In this document: positions 33,327 through 44,112 of the stretch, piece by piece
How positions within the stretch are numbered: the first letter of the stretch is position 1
How the letters are laid out: each line of letters opens with the position of its first letter
The notes under the pieces: generated by a model
Databases searched by the model: none
Seen by the model: the letters and a program-made list of their open reading frames with translations, nothing else
What the model was told of the DNA's origin: nothing
Program-made: the position numbers and the translations under genes
Assembly: GCA_001931875.2 (NCBI GenBank)
Contig: MSJH02000818.1
Span: 124,001 to 188,000 of the forward strand
Source: Byssochlamys sp. IMV 00236
Taxonomy: Eukaryota > Ascomycota > Eurotiomycetes > Eurotiales > Thermoascaceae
DNA: 64,000 bases
Direction of reading: 5' to 3'

Positions 33327-36300
33327 TCACCTCCTCTTCTTTCCGCCTCCGCCCTCGGAGTCCGTGTTCTTTCTCTTTTTCCCTTCGCGCTGCCAGTACT
33401 CGTCTCGCTCGCGCTTCTCTCGTTCTGCCTTCTTCTCAGCGTTCTCCGCCACCTTGGCACGGTAAACCTTTCTCCGCTCCTCCTGGGCAGCCGCCCGCTT
33501 GGCGGCTTTCTCGTTGCGTAGCGTGGTCAGCTTCTGCATGAGATCACGGGCCTTCTTTTCCTCTCCACCAAGAACAACCGCGCGCTTCTGCATGTATGTC
33601 TGCTCCTTGCGGGGCCGCATCTGCGTGATCTGCGACTTGAAGGGAAGCTCGGCCGCCAGTTGGCGCGGCACGCGAAGTGGATTGAAGTGGCGGGTGGGAC
33701 GCTCAACGGGACGGTATTTCGAGTCGTTCTTGAGCGGCGTAGGGATTCCCTTCTCGCGGCGGACTTCGCCAGTGAGACGCATGCCCTGCCAGCCCTCTCC
33801 GTTTTCGTCGAGATCCAGAAGGTTGGTAACAGGGTTGTAGAAACGGTGCGGCTTGATAGGATACCAGGCACGAAGGAAGACAATGTCACTCATCAGGATC
33901 TTGTCCTCAAAAGTGGCACGGAAATGACCTTCTGGCTTGCTAAGAGCTCGCTTGATCTGACCACGGATGCCGGACACGGTTCGGATGCCAGCTCCTTCGA
34001 ACTTGGCAATCTCCAGGGAGGAATTGAACATATCCTTGATGAAGGCAGTGTTGCGGAAGATCTTGTACGGGTGACCAGTGAGCTTGAGCTTCTTCACGAT
34101 CTCTGTGGTCTCGTCCACGTTGAGAACCACGCCGGTGGCGGAAATGCGGAAACCTGGGTTCTTGTTGGAGAACGATTGAACACAACAGAAACCTGTGTTG
34201 GGTGCCACCAATGGCCCATAGAAGGTACCGAAACAGTGCATGTGCTCAGGGGTGTACTTCAGCATGCGGTTTCGAGTTCGCGAGTCAGAGATGCTGTAGA
34301 TGGGGAGAGTCTGGAAGCGACGCCAGCCCAGAGAGAAGATCAAAGGATCGTTGGTCTTCAAGATCTTCTTGTGCCATCTGTGCCTCTTGATGCGGACCTG
34401 TACATAACCGAATCGGTCCTCCGTAGGCGAGAGACCGCCCACGATGACGGGGAAGCGAGGGTTGAACTTGGCAGCGAATTCATATGGCACATTCTCCAGC
34501 ACGATTCTAGCGTAGGTACCCGCTTTGAAGCCCTCTGCTCTAGCTCTCGACATGGGGTCAAGAGAATCAAATTCGGCACGATTGATATCGAGCTGTTTCT
34601 GGAGAAGGGCCTTTTGCGCATCGTACCAGTCATCCTCACCGAATTGCTCTTCATCCCGGGCTTCCCCTGCTTGACGAGATCCGTCCCTCGCGTTGGCGAA
34701 ACCTTCACGATCTTCTTCCTCAAAGCGCAGTTTGAGCTCTTCCTTCTTCTTGGCATTGCGCTCACGCTCGGCTTCAAGGTCAACGGAGCCTTCCTTGCTC
34801 TCTTCGTCATCAGCCTTTCCACCGGCCTCCTCCTGGGCCTCCAAGTCTTCGAAGCCGTCATCCGCTTCTTCATCAGAAAACACGCCATCCTCATCAGAGC
34901 CGTCCTCGTCGTCATCTCCCTTGGAAAGCTTTGCAGTAGCGAAGCGAGCCCTTAACTCTTCAATCATATCGCCATCGGACCATTTCTTCTCAAGCTCCTC
35001 ATAATCATACTGGGGAATCATGCGATAATCGGATTCATCCTTCTTTTCCGCGTCGGTCTTCTTAAAGAATGCATCTTCGTCGTCCTCTTCTTCCTCGTCG
35101 GCCTCATCCGAATCATCACCTCGCCATCTGCGAATTACGTCGGCAGGCGTAATGGATTCATCGTACATCATACGGGTCAAGTCCGTAACTCGGAATGGTC
35201 GTCGCTTTCCATGAAGAGCCTTGGCGTTGGCGAGCATATTCTCCTTCCAGCGAACAGCGCTCTCCTCATCTTCATCGTCAACATCCTCTTCGTCTTCTTC
35301 ATCTATATCTTCGTCATCCTCTGGTCCACTCTCCAGTTCCTGGTCCTCGACGGACGAGATCGATCCTAGGTCAGAGTCACTGTCGGCGAAAGCAATGTCG
35401 TCTTCTTCGCGACCATTGGTCCCATTCTGCTTTTCTTTGAAACTCGACGCGAAGTCGGCCGGAGGAGCGATGTCTGCATCGTTTTCATCTTCGTCGTCTT
35501 CATCCTCATCCTCATCATCTTCTGCACTTTCAAAGCCTTCATCTTCGTCTTCAAAGGCTCCCTGGCCATTCTCATCGTCTCCCGCGAAGCGCACCTTTCG
35601 CTTGTGTTTCCGCCCAACACCGTTGTCGTCTTCATCCGGGTGTTCGATGGCTTCTCCGCCGCGGAAGAGACGGACACCAGCGTCGGCTTCACCGAGAAGC
35701 TTTCTTTCACCTTGGAGCCCTACGACTAACTGTTCTCCCAAGCCTCTATCTTCATCGTCGGTATCGTCATCTCTGTTGAAGTTCGATGACTTCACGTCGA
35801 TATACACGGCGTCCTTGTCAACCAGAACACCACCAACATCGGACATAGGTGCAAAGAGCAGCTTCTGCTTCTCGCCAAGTCTCTTGCGCGCCCCCTTCCC
35901 GGTCGCCTTCGCGATTTGCTGGTCCATGAACGGCGTCGGGCAGGGATCAGGCAGAGCCTCTATAGCAGCTACTGTGAGATCTCCAACACCTGGAACATGC
36001 ACGCGGGCCCCATAGGCTGGGAAGTTTGTCCCTCGTAGATAACCATAAAGTGCTACTGTCCTGTCGCATTTAGGATTCTCTTCGATCTGGGTGGGCGGTG
36101 TAATGTCGAGAAAGCGGTCCGCAAGGGCATACGGATGCGAATTCCGCCACACCAGCGGACGCGGGTTCTTCATCACGGAAAGAAAACGTGACAGATTGTG
36201 GATCTCACGATCGGGGTAGCGTCCATTGATCACACCAGAAAGATAGAAGAGTTTTGCACCCTGGTAGAGCTCGCTCCAGAAACGGTGCTTGAGACGTTTC

Positions 36301-37079
36301 TTAGCGGCGCGGAGAGTGCTCTGCTTCTTGAAGAGGTCGAGATGGGTGAGGATACCGAAGACATTTCCCGGCATACCACTAGCGGCGAGCGCATTCAGAA
36401 ACTCCATAGTCTCCATCTCGAATCCATAGTTTCCATCAATCATAAGAAGCACTATATCCGCAATTTTCGCGATATCGATCATGCTAGCCAGAGAGTCCGA
36501 AGGACACTCCATGAAAGTAAGTCGTCGACGTCTCGAAGTAACCACCGTAAGGGGGCCCTGTGGTGAACTCAGTGTCTGTTTCGAGTAACGTCGGATGAGC
36601 GACTTGATCAATGTCGTTTTTCCAACCTGCATTCAAGACATTCAGTCAGCTTTGCCCTCTTGTTTGTCTCTTCGTAGAACGCAGCGCATTAAACTTACCC
36701 CAGGGGGTCCAACAACAGCAACGATGATTGGGGGCGCCTCTTCCGGCAGGCGATCCACAAGAGGGACATGGAGTCTCTTTTCCTTGACCTAATTCATTGA
36801 TAACGCCGGTCAGCCTCGTGAATTCGATGTCTGCATTATCAACCGGCGGAGGGACGCACCTCGTGTGATCTCTGAGCCTGTCTCTTTCCCTTTCCGGGGT
36901 TTGAGAATGCGAAAGCCTTCGGATTCTGGCCTATACCGTCCCGCCCGTCAGTATGCTATATCCAGCGATGATCAAGTAGCTCTTTGGCGGGCTTCAATAT
37001 CTTCACGTGCAGCGCACATACCTTCATATTTCTTCTTTTCCTTGGGAGCCCGATGGGGCCTATTGGTTTGGTCCTCCAT
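33327..37079 (-). CDS. bms1: Ribosome biogenesis GTPase Bms1
   Basis: Four exons, 1172 aa (yeast Bms1 is 1183): 37079-37022, 36930-36860, 36788-36699, 36626-33327. Bms1 is a nucleolar GTPase of the small-subunit processome that brings Rcl1 into early 40S assembly. The N-terminus has the family's [20 protein letters not shown] and [20 protein letters not shown]. The P-loop GPPGVGKTT (70-78) is split exactly by the third intron. [26 protein letters not shown] and [17 protein letters not shown] follow. The middle (about 430-650) is strongly acidic. The conserved C-terminal block includes [19 protein letters not shown] and [14 protein letters not shown], and the end is a basic KKRK/KKRR tail. The upstream exons are short but match the family closely. 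It is divergent from the DUF1989 gene across 529 nt. Confidence 0.95.
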
Positions 37080-37608
37080 GATGGATGTGAGGTGCTCACC
37101 TCCTCGGCCTGCTTCGTAGAGAACAGACTTCGAAGCAACGCAAGCTACCTGTCTCGTCTGTTGGCTCTCTCTTGGACCAAAATTATTATTTCCGCAACGG
37201 CTCGGATTTTCTCACTGACCGAGCGGAGGAGAAAGAAAATCTTATCGTGGTTTAGCGCTCTTGGCGGTGACCCGCCCCTCACGGGACCTCGGAATGAGTA
37301 TCTGCTGCTAGTACCGATAGGGAATGTTAATCCGGGAACAGGCACCCGGGCCGGTGTTAGCTTAGACCTCTCTACTGCTGGCAGCTCTCTTACCGGAGCC
37401 GGGTAGATAACTATCAACTTGGCGAGGGCAGAGAAGGCGGGGCAGCTCATAGACAAAGATGATAACGAGCTCGGATTGTCTCCGATATCGCCTGTGCGAG
37501 AGGAGTTCTGCTTATTGTCTACGTTAAATATTCTGTAGAGCCCCCGATTTGCTTGAGGTTGCCAAATCTAAAATCGAGACGAGGATTGTATATAACAACA
37601 TCCTTACC
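37080..37608. promoter_or_regulatory. Shared divergent promoter region (bms1 / DUF1989 gene)
   Basis: 529 nt between two outward-facing start codons. Both genes presumably draw their promoters from it. No specific binding site is claimed. Confidence 0.55.
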
Positions 37609-38631
37609 ATGTCAACACGACGACCACCTCCAGCATATACTGCTCCTCCCGAATCGACGGTCCACGCTTCTTCTCCTGTGTACAGAGCTGTCTCTGCCAC
37701 GGCATCTGAATCATCTGCCCGCGTGCTTGAGACTTCGTTCACTATTCGTCCTTGCTCCGGTCAAGCATGGACTGTTCGTGCCGGACAAATCTGCCGCATC
37801 ACGACTCCTCGTGGACCACAGGTTGGTGACCTGAATATCTGGAACGCAAATAACCCACGCGAGAGATTGTGGGCAGCACGAACTCGTCAGATCCACGCTT
37901 CCCACGTGTCAGTGGGTGATCGACTGTGGTCTAATTTGCCCTACCTGCGGCCTCTGGTCACAATCACAGGGGACTCTCTAGGTGGAGGACAACTCCATGA
38001 GGTCTTAGATGCGGATGGGAAACGGAAGAAGGGAGTTGGATTTGGAACATCCCAATGGGGAGGCCGCGTGCATGATCTGATGGGAACGCGGTGCGATCCA
38101 TACGTCAACCTTCTCATGGGCGGAGAGAGCTTCGATTTCCACTGTCATTCCAACCTGACGCGAGCAGTGACACCGTTTGGTCTGACCGAATTGGACGTGC
38201 ATGATGTTCTGAATGTCTTCCAGGTGACTGGTCTGGACGAGGAAGGAAAGTACTTTATGGAGACATGTCCAGCCAAGCCAGGCGAGTACTTTGAGTTCTT
38301 CGCCGAGGTTGACGTGCTGTGTGCGCTGTCTGCCTGTCCTGGAGGTAGGGAGTTTCTTTTCTTTTTTTTTCTAGACAGCGTTTATGCTTCCGCGTTCGAC
38401 TAATGACATTGTTTGTCTTCAGGCGATCTTTCAGCGTGGGGCTGGGAAGACAAAGCAGGTGGTGACATGGCAGCCACGACACGCCCACTTGGTGTGGAGG
38501 TGTATACATTGGCTGATTCGAGTCTCCTCAATGGCTGGAAACAGCCGGAGTGTCCCAAGTATACCGGTATGCATGGCATGAGAATGCCTGAGAGAAAAGA
38601 TGCAGAGGGTTGCAACTTCTCCGGAGTGTGA
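37609..38631 (+). CDS. DUF1989 (urea carboxylase-associated family) protein
   Basis: Two exons, 314 aa: 37609-38344 and 38423-38631. The DUF1989 domain covers most of the protein after a Ser/Pro-rich N-terminus of about 45 residues. Conserved blocks are GQICRITTPRGPQVGDLNIW, RLWAARTRQIHASHVSVGDRLW, RVHDLMGTRCDPYVNLLMGG, FDFHCHSNLTRAV, DVLNVFQVTGLDEEGKYFME, and PAKPGEYFEFFAEVDVLCALSACPGGDLSAW, the last continuing over the splice. In bacteria, members of this family work as the two-subunit carboxyguanidine deiminase in guanidine breakdown beside urea carboxylase-like enzymes. A similar deiminase activity here is only inference. The many His, Asp and Cys residues fit a metal- or Cys-dependent hydrolase. 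The 5' ATG at 37609 is the first in frame after TATA-like sequence. Confidence 0.85.
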
Positions 38632-39880
38632 CCAGCTCTCCATACTGTGTATCGTAATACGTCTCATCGGGAGACTTTACGAACACTGCTGGCCTTAACA
38701 GTAAACTCAAGTTCCATTGTGAAGTCAGCTATAAGTAAATACCGTTCTTTTGCTTGGACAAAACCAGCTTCCTCCTTCAATTCTTCATGCTGTATCCACT
38801 TGGTCCTGATTTCTATGTTACGTTTTTCATTTGATAACAGACCTAGAGTAGAGATTCCTTGAGCACGATAGGATTAATGGTAACTATTGTCGATCGTACA
38901 TACTTCCTTGTCGTAAAGAAACATACCTTAGGTAGGTACTTCCTAGCTTACCTCCCTGTCTTCCGTTTGCGCGTCTGATTGAAACCCAAATATTGCTAAG
39001 GAATCATTACTTCCTTTTTTTTGAGTTAGTTCCTGGGACTAGTACCTGTCCGCCGTCTCTAGTAGTACTATATGAAACTCTCCATGTCTCTTGCCGAATA
39101 AATGGCCATAACCAACTAACGCATGTTTATCACACGTGACAACCCCGCGCCGGATGCGTCATCGCCCCGATCCGCGACAAGAAGGCTCGATTGCGTCACA
39201 CCCAAGACTGTCTACCAGTAAGCAGATGGCGGTGCAGGTCAATATGGGACGCTTCATCGCCGTCGCAGTGAGGCGTTGTGGCCATGTTGCGTTATCATAG
39301 GAACAAGGCTAGGACGGCTAAAAGATCGTAGACGTAGTGATGGAGACTATGGAGACCCTGGGGACGGATCTGTATCAGTAGAGATCCACCGTGTAGATTA
39401 GGACCGAATACCATGCTCGACTCTAAACCAAGATCGCGCGGATATGTATTCTCGAAGCGCCGTTTGAGCAATCAGATCGCATCACGTCGACCGGCCCTGA
39501 TTTCCGGGGACCCTCCCAGTTAAGTAGAGAGGCGTCGTTACCGGATGGGCAAGTTAGTTGTTAGTTGGCTATTAGTTGGTATCATCCCACCCCGTTATCA
39601 TCTCACAAGGCTCCCTCATTTCCAGTCACCGCCTCGCCCCATATAAGGACTGTCTGCCCCTCTTGCAATTCCCCTCTCCCCTTCCCGTTGCTTTCCTCTT
39701 GACCACTGCACCATCATTGCTTTCATCAGCACAATCTACATCTGTTTCGATCAGAAGCTCCACGTCATACACGTCTAGGAAGCATCAACGGCCCCAGTGG
39801 CACTACTCCCCGCGCTGTTCCGTTCTCTCACTGCCTCTGGAACACAGGCCCGTGGAATACACAGCACCCCAGTAACCAGG
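38632..39880. other. Intergenic region upstream of the proteinase inhibitor gene
   Basis: 1.25 kb. The last 300 nt are strongly pyrimidine-rich (CCTC/TTCC tracts), which is typical of fungal core promoters and 5' UTRs. A 99-codon open frame at 39576-39875 falls in this tract and is rejected as a gene. Confidence 0.5.
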
Positions 39881-40314
39881 ATGCCTCTCTATAACGTTCG
39901 TACTCTGAAATCCGGAACGGACCATACTCGACGGACCTAACTCTGACATACACGGATTCATCTAGGTTACACTCAAGAAGGATTCCTCTCCCGAGGAACT
40001 CCAGAAGTGCGTGCTCGATTAACCATACCCGCGCACGTCATCCGCCTGAGGACTGAGCTGATCTATTATTCATCTCTACAGGGCTAAGGACCAGGCCGTG
40101 CAAGATGGAGGAATCATCAAGCACGAATACAGTCTGATCAAGGGGTTCACGTAAGCCATCCCCCCCGCTTGTGCGATTCCCTGGGATATACCTTGTTGGC
40201 CAGCTGACACCTACTTCCCCAATCAGTGTCGAGTATCCGGAGGACCATGTCAAAATCTTGCAGACGAACGACCACGTCCACGTCGAGCAGGATGGCGAAG
40301 TGCGGACTCAGTAA
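39881..40314 (+). CDS. Proteinase B inhibitor-like protein (I9 propeptide inhibitor family, Pbi2-like)
   Basis: Four tiny exons, 70 aa: 39881-39895, 39966-40006, 40082-40150, 40227-40314. No single open frame shows it; it appears only after splicing (phases 0, 2, 2). The protein starts MPLYNVTLKKDSSPEELQKA and ends HVHVEQDGEVRTQ. That is the compact I9 fold seen in yeast Pbi2 and Pleurotus inhibitors: strand, helix SSPEELQKAKDQAVQDGG, strand HEYSLIKGFTVEYPE, helix, and final strand. Pbi2 inhibits vacuolar subtilisin-like proteinase B in the cytosol and also takes part in vacuole fusion. The 15-nt first exon ends in a GTTCGT donor. Homology and all four junctions agree, so confidence is high despite the size. 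Confidence 0.88.
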
Positions 40315-41059
40315 GACATCACTGGATGAAATGAGCATTGCATAGCATCATCATCGTGAATCAGCCAGCGTTTCATGGAATCCGAAGGCAGAAGAAAGGG
40401 CAAGGTTCATATAGCGCGATAGAGAGCGGGGTAGATCGACTTTCTGGGAGGAGTCGGGAACATGTTATTTCTTCCTCCTTTGAGCAGAAATTCCCGCGGG
40501 ATTCTGCACAATGCGCATGATATCTATTTGTATGGACTATAAAGCACAGGGTGTATGTGTTTGCAGTATGACCAATTTGACAATTTGATGTTTCTTTTCA
40601 CGCTCTAGTACGGGTAATATATCCTTCCTACAGTTTTAACGGCTGGAATGTAAAGACTAGAATGTACATGATCAGTAGTACTAATTAACATATCTTTCTG
40701 ATGGTTAGTAGCCTCAAAGGGAAATATGACAGGCGTCACGTGGGCTTTTCATGGGAGTCTATACATCACGATGTCGTGGAATTTCCAAGCAGTGAGGCTG
40801 ATGTTAGGTGGAATTGATTACTCGCTTAAAAAGACTAAACATGTCGGCTATTACAGGCTGGCACCCCTTATATAGTCATATTCAATCCTGAGGGTAAAGA
40901 TTATGACAAGAAGTCGAGATATTTATTGATTTCTGCAGGTACACTAACACTACTACATTATTAATGGTCTTTTTGCATCCAGGGAATCAATCAAGCGCCA
41001 ACTTCTCCATAAAACCAACATTGGGATATCTTTGCAACTCCAGCCGACATGAATTTGAG
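40315..41059. other. Intergenic region between inhibitor and F-box genes
   Basis: 745 nt between converging genes; presumably two 3' UTRs plus spacer. Short frames only; nothing supported. Confidence 0.55.
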
Positions 41060-42967
41060 TTATTCGTCCTCCTCTAGGTCGTGGTTATCCTCTCCTAACT
41101 CGTACTTTCTCTCGAGCAAATCGTATGTATCCCAGTTAAACATCTTCCGGAGATGAGTGAAGCAATCATCTCTCTTATGGAATGAGGGATATGCTTCCTT
41201 ACGGCCAGAGACACATTTCACATCCATCGGGATCTGTCCGAAATACATCCACTCGAGCGGGTGATTTGGTAATTCCTGAAGGTATTTCTGTGCTTCCGAC
41301 AACATTCGCTTCCGGTGTAGGCTCTCCCAGATCATCTGGCACAGTTTCGAAAACCCTATGTTGTGACGGGAGCGACCCTGGGGAAATTGATCGGCATCTT
41401 CCATAGCTCGCATGACTTCGACTGTGTATCGTTCAAAGTAATATCTTTCAACTGTGCTATCACTGGTACTGAGGTATGAATCTCGTGAGAAAGCAAACCT
41501 CCTTAGCCTTGGTAAATGCAAGAACGTTTCACGCATGGCCTGATGGTCTATAAGCCAATCGTAGTAAAGTCCAGTCTGTGTTCCTGCACTTAGCCAGACC
41601 TGTTCAAGTCCTTTAATTGTGCCAATTATTTCAAGATCCTCTCGCGGGATAAAGTCGCCATGCCATGTAAGGTGAAGAGATGTTAGGTTGGCAAATGAAC
41701 GCGATAGCACCGGTAGAAGCTTGAACCTGAGGAACTCCGAAGAAAGAGAAAACTGGAAAGACAATTTCGACAACTGGTCGTTGGCAATAATAAAATCCAT
41801 AGGCAGCCTTGGGCATTTATTATACAGTTCAAGTCTTTCCAGGGACGGGATTCTGCCACGTTTGTCGAGAAGCTCAGAGACCACCATGTCTTCTGGATCG
41901 ATACATAGCGACCGAAGCAGGCACTCCTCACTTGGGGGGATCAGTGCGTGAAGGATAGTGGGAGGATAGAGCAGCCAGTTATTCTTTATCAAAATCAGAT
42001 CACGCAGTTTCGGGAAACGTGGAATTTTTGAGTCGTAGTCAATAGATACTAGCAGGTGTTGAGGTTCATATGGCTCTTCCACGACCCAAGTCAGTGATTC
42101 AAGTGTTTCGGCGCAGGCTTGCAGAATATTGATAGAGAGTGGAGGATATCTGTGAGCTGCCTCATCTCGTCCACTGAAGTCGCGCGATTGCAAATACAGG
42201 GTTCGCAGACGCCACTGTTGGGTGGGCAATCTATTTAGCATCTCCGCCTGACATTGCTGCGATGGTTTGATATCCAATAGTTTCAAACTATGGACATTAG
42301 ACTTCAGAAGTGCCTCAAAAAACTCGTAGTCCACTTCAATGCTGTCCCTCCATTCCAGCCGGCGAAGATGCGGCAAGGAAGGCAAGATACGCTCTATGGA
42401 GGGAAGGTATCTGTTGAAGTATAGAGACGAGGCCCTGTCAAACCGGGAATGGAACTTTTCTCGAGAAAGATACATAACATCCCTAGTCCTCAGAGAATGT
42501 CTGGATTCCATGTGAGAGGACACCGTATTAACGGTCAGATGCCGGATGCATGCCCCTAAAGATGGCCGTACTGCATGGGCAGCATTGCTCTGGCGTTCTT
42601 GCAATTCTTTCTCCAGGTGCGTTCCCAGTTGGAAGCAGGAGTCACTGTAATTAAAGCAGACACTACTGAACTGACGAGATCTGGCTAATTGGCGGCAGTC
42701 GCTGTTGACTAAAGCAAGAGAGGGAAGACTTTCGTCAGGGATATGCAGAAGGATGTTTGCGAGCACCTCCACCGGAAGTTTGAAGAAGATAGCCCCTGAT
42801 GCCGGCGGGTGGCCCTCATTGACACGATCGAATGTGAGAGGTTCAGGACGTGTAACTTTTTTGTATCCATCCCTGAAATCCGGCGGTCGAGGCCTCAGAA
42901 GCGGAATGATGTCTCCGCGTGTTCGAGAAGCAGCCCGGGCGTTTGCAGATGAGGCACCATCTTCCAT
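41060..42967 (-). CDS. F-box protein
   Basis: Intronless frame of 635 aa from the first true ATG at 42967 (MEDGASS). An F-box lies at about residues 57-100 (FFKLPVEVLANILLHIPDES, then LALVNSDCRQLARSRQF). The rest is Leu-rich with irregular LRR-like spacing (LYLQSRDFSGRD, LKLLDIKPSQQ, LERLELYNKCPRLP). It ends in a very acidic tail (ELGEDNHDLEEDE). F-box proteins bind Skp1 and offer substrates to SCF ubiquitin ligases. Filamentous fungi carry dozens of such Leu-rich F-box proteins with unknown targets. I do not recognise a named orthologue. Confidence 0.85.
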   Translation of the reverse strand: MEDGASSANARAASRTRGDIIPLLRPRPPDFRDGYKKVTRPEPLTFDRVNEGHPPASGAIFFKLPVEVLANILLHIPDESLPSLALVNSDCRQLARSRQFSSVCFNYSDSCFQLGTHLEKELQERQSNAAHAVRPSLGACIRHLTVNTVSSHMESRHSLRTRDVMYLSREKFHSRFDRASSLYFNRYLPSIERILPSLPHLRRLEWRDSIEVDYEFFEALLKSNVHSLKLLDIKPSQQCQAEMLNRLPTQQWRLRTLYLQSRDFSGRDEAAHRYPPLSINILQACAETLESLTWVVEEPYEPQHLLVSIDYDSKIPRFPKLRDLILIKNNWLLYPPTILHALIPPSEECLLRSLCIDPEDMVVSELLDKRGRIPSLERLELYNKCPRLPMDFIIANDQLSKLSFQFSLSSEFLRFKLLPVLSRSFANLTSLHLTWHGDFIPREDLEIIGTIKGLEQVWLSAGTQTGLYYDWLIDHQAMRETFLHLPRLRRFAFSRDSYLSTSDSTVERYYFERYTVEVMRAMEDADQFPQGRSRHNIGFSKLCQMIWESLHRKRMLSEAQKYLQELPNHPLEWMYFGQIPMDVKCVSGRKEAYPSFHKRDDCFTHLRKMFNWDTYDLLERKYELGEDNHDLEEDE

Positions 42968-44112
42968 TTTCAAGGGTGCCTGAAAGGCCTGAATAGATCA
43001 CTTTGATCACGTAAACACCTTGTAAGTGCTAGTTACCTATGTAGAGGTACAGGTACTAGGTATGCTAGTGCGACGAGCGTTGAGATGTGTTGAACGATGT
43101 TAAGCTGTCCTGTCGCCAGCCGTCTTGATTCGCTGCACTGGAAAAATGCATCCCTGCTATAGCCAAATTCAATCAAAAAGGATTGCGCAACAGAATATTA
43201 TGTTTTCATTGTCCAACTCAAAGGACAAGAGTACGTGTTAACTAGGTGTAATAATTGATTACAGAGACTCGAGATGTCATCTAGGGGGAACTTTCCGTTT
43301 CCGGAAAGGCGGTGAACTGCTGATACTTGTTGTATTTTTAGGCCTGAGGCAGTAAGGTATCAATTCAAACTTAGGTCGCGAATCTCATAGTCTAGTCAGC
43401 ACCGACAGAGTGCTGTGAAAAGCGATTTATTTTCGTTTCAAATTCTTCGAATCGTAAGCTGGCCCGGGAAGCGATCCAGAAAATTTAGGGTGGAGCTTAA
43501 GTACGTGTTCGCTCGGCCAACCGTCATTCGGATATCTACAGGTTCCCATCCTTCAAAGAGTTAATCTTCAAGACACGACCGCACGGTCGCCTCGACGCTC
43601 TAGCTAGTATGACATTCATGCTGTCCTGTTTCTGCTAAGATAAGGGAGAGGTTCCTGCTGCCAGAGTGAGACTTGAGGAAGGCGCCTGGTCAGAAAGCCA
43701 GATTGGTTCATCGAATAATAGCGAATATACATACAAACTTGATGATCCTCAACTTCTCACGGTCCGGTCAGAAGGTTACGCTGGTAAGTGCGACGACTTT
43801 CAGATTCTGTCGCCAGATCTGGTTGTTGAATAATCACAGAGCGCTTCGTTTCAGGATCAAGTTTCATGACCTGGGTTCCACATGGACCGGTTCTAGCTAC
43901 CTCAGCGAGATATTCCCCGATGCTGAGATCGAGTTTCAAGTAAGGGTTAGTTTCCAGATGGCTTACGGGCTCTCTTAGGGCTTAACTGATCTCTTTAAGA
44001 CTCCGACGGCTCGGGTTGTCTGAATTGAGACCTGTGTTTCGCTCCTGTCTATTAGTTCTTCCGACTCATCCCTCTCCATGTAAGTTTCCGCTTATTAAAC
44101 GACGATTGCGAT
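42968..44112. other. Intergenic region left of the Fot1/pogo element
   Basis: 1.15 kb upstream of the F-box gene. Frames at 43673-43978 lack any recognisable domain. It holds the F-box promoter and the TA target-site flank of the transposon; otherwise nothing seen. Confidence 0.5.

Noticed and set aside
33660..34955. 431-codon plus-strand frame opposite bms1
   Set aside because: Antisense to strongly conserved Bms1 sequence; no domain and no splice or start context. The same holds for the Ser-rich frame at 35221-36015, which mirrors Bms1's acidic region.
39576..39875. 99-codon plus-strand frame before the proteinase inhibitor gene
   Set aside because: It lies in the pyrimidine-rich leader of that gene and consists mainly of Ser/Pro/Leu/Thr codons that C/T tracts produce.
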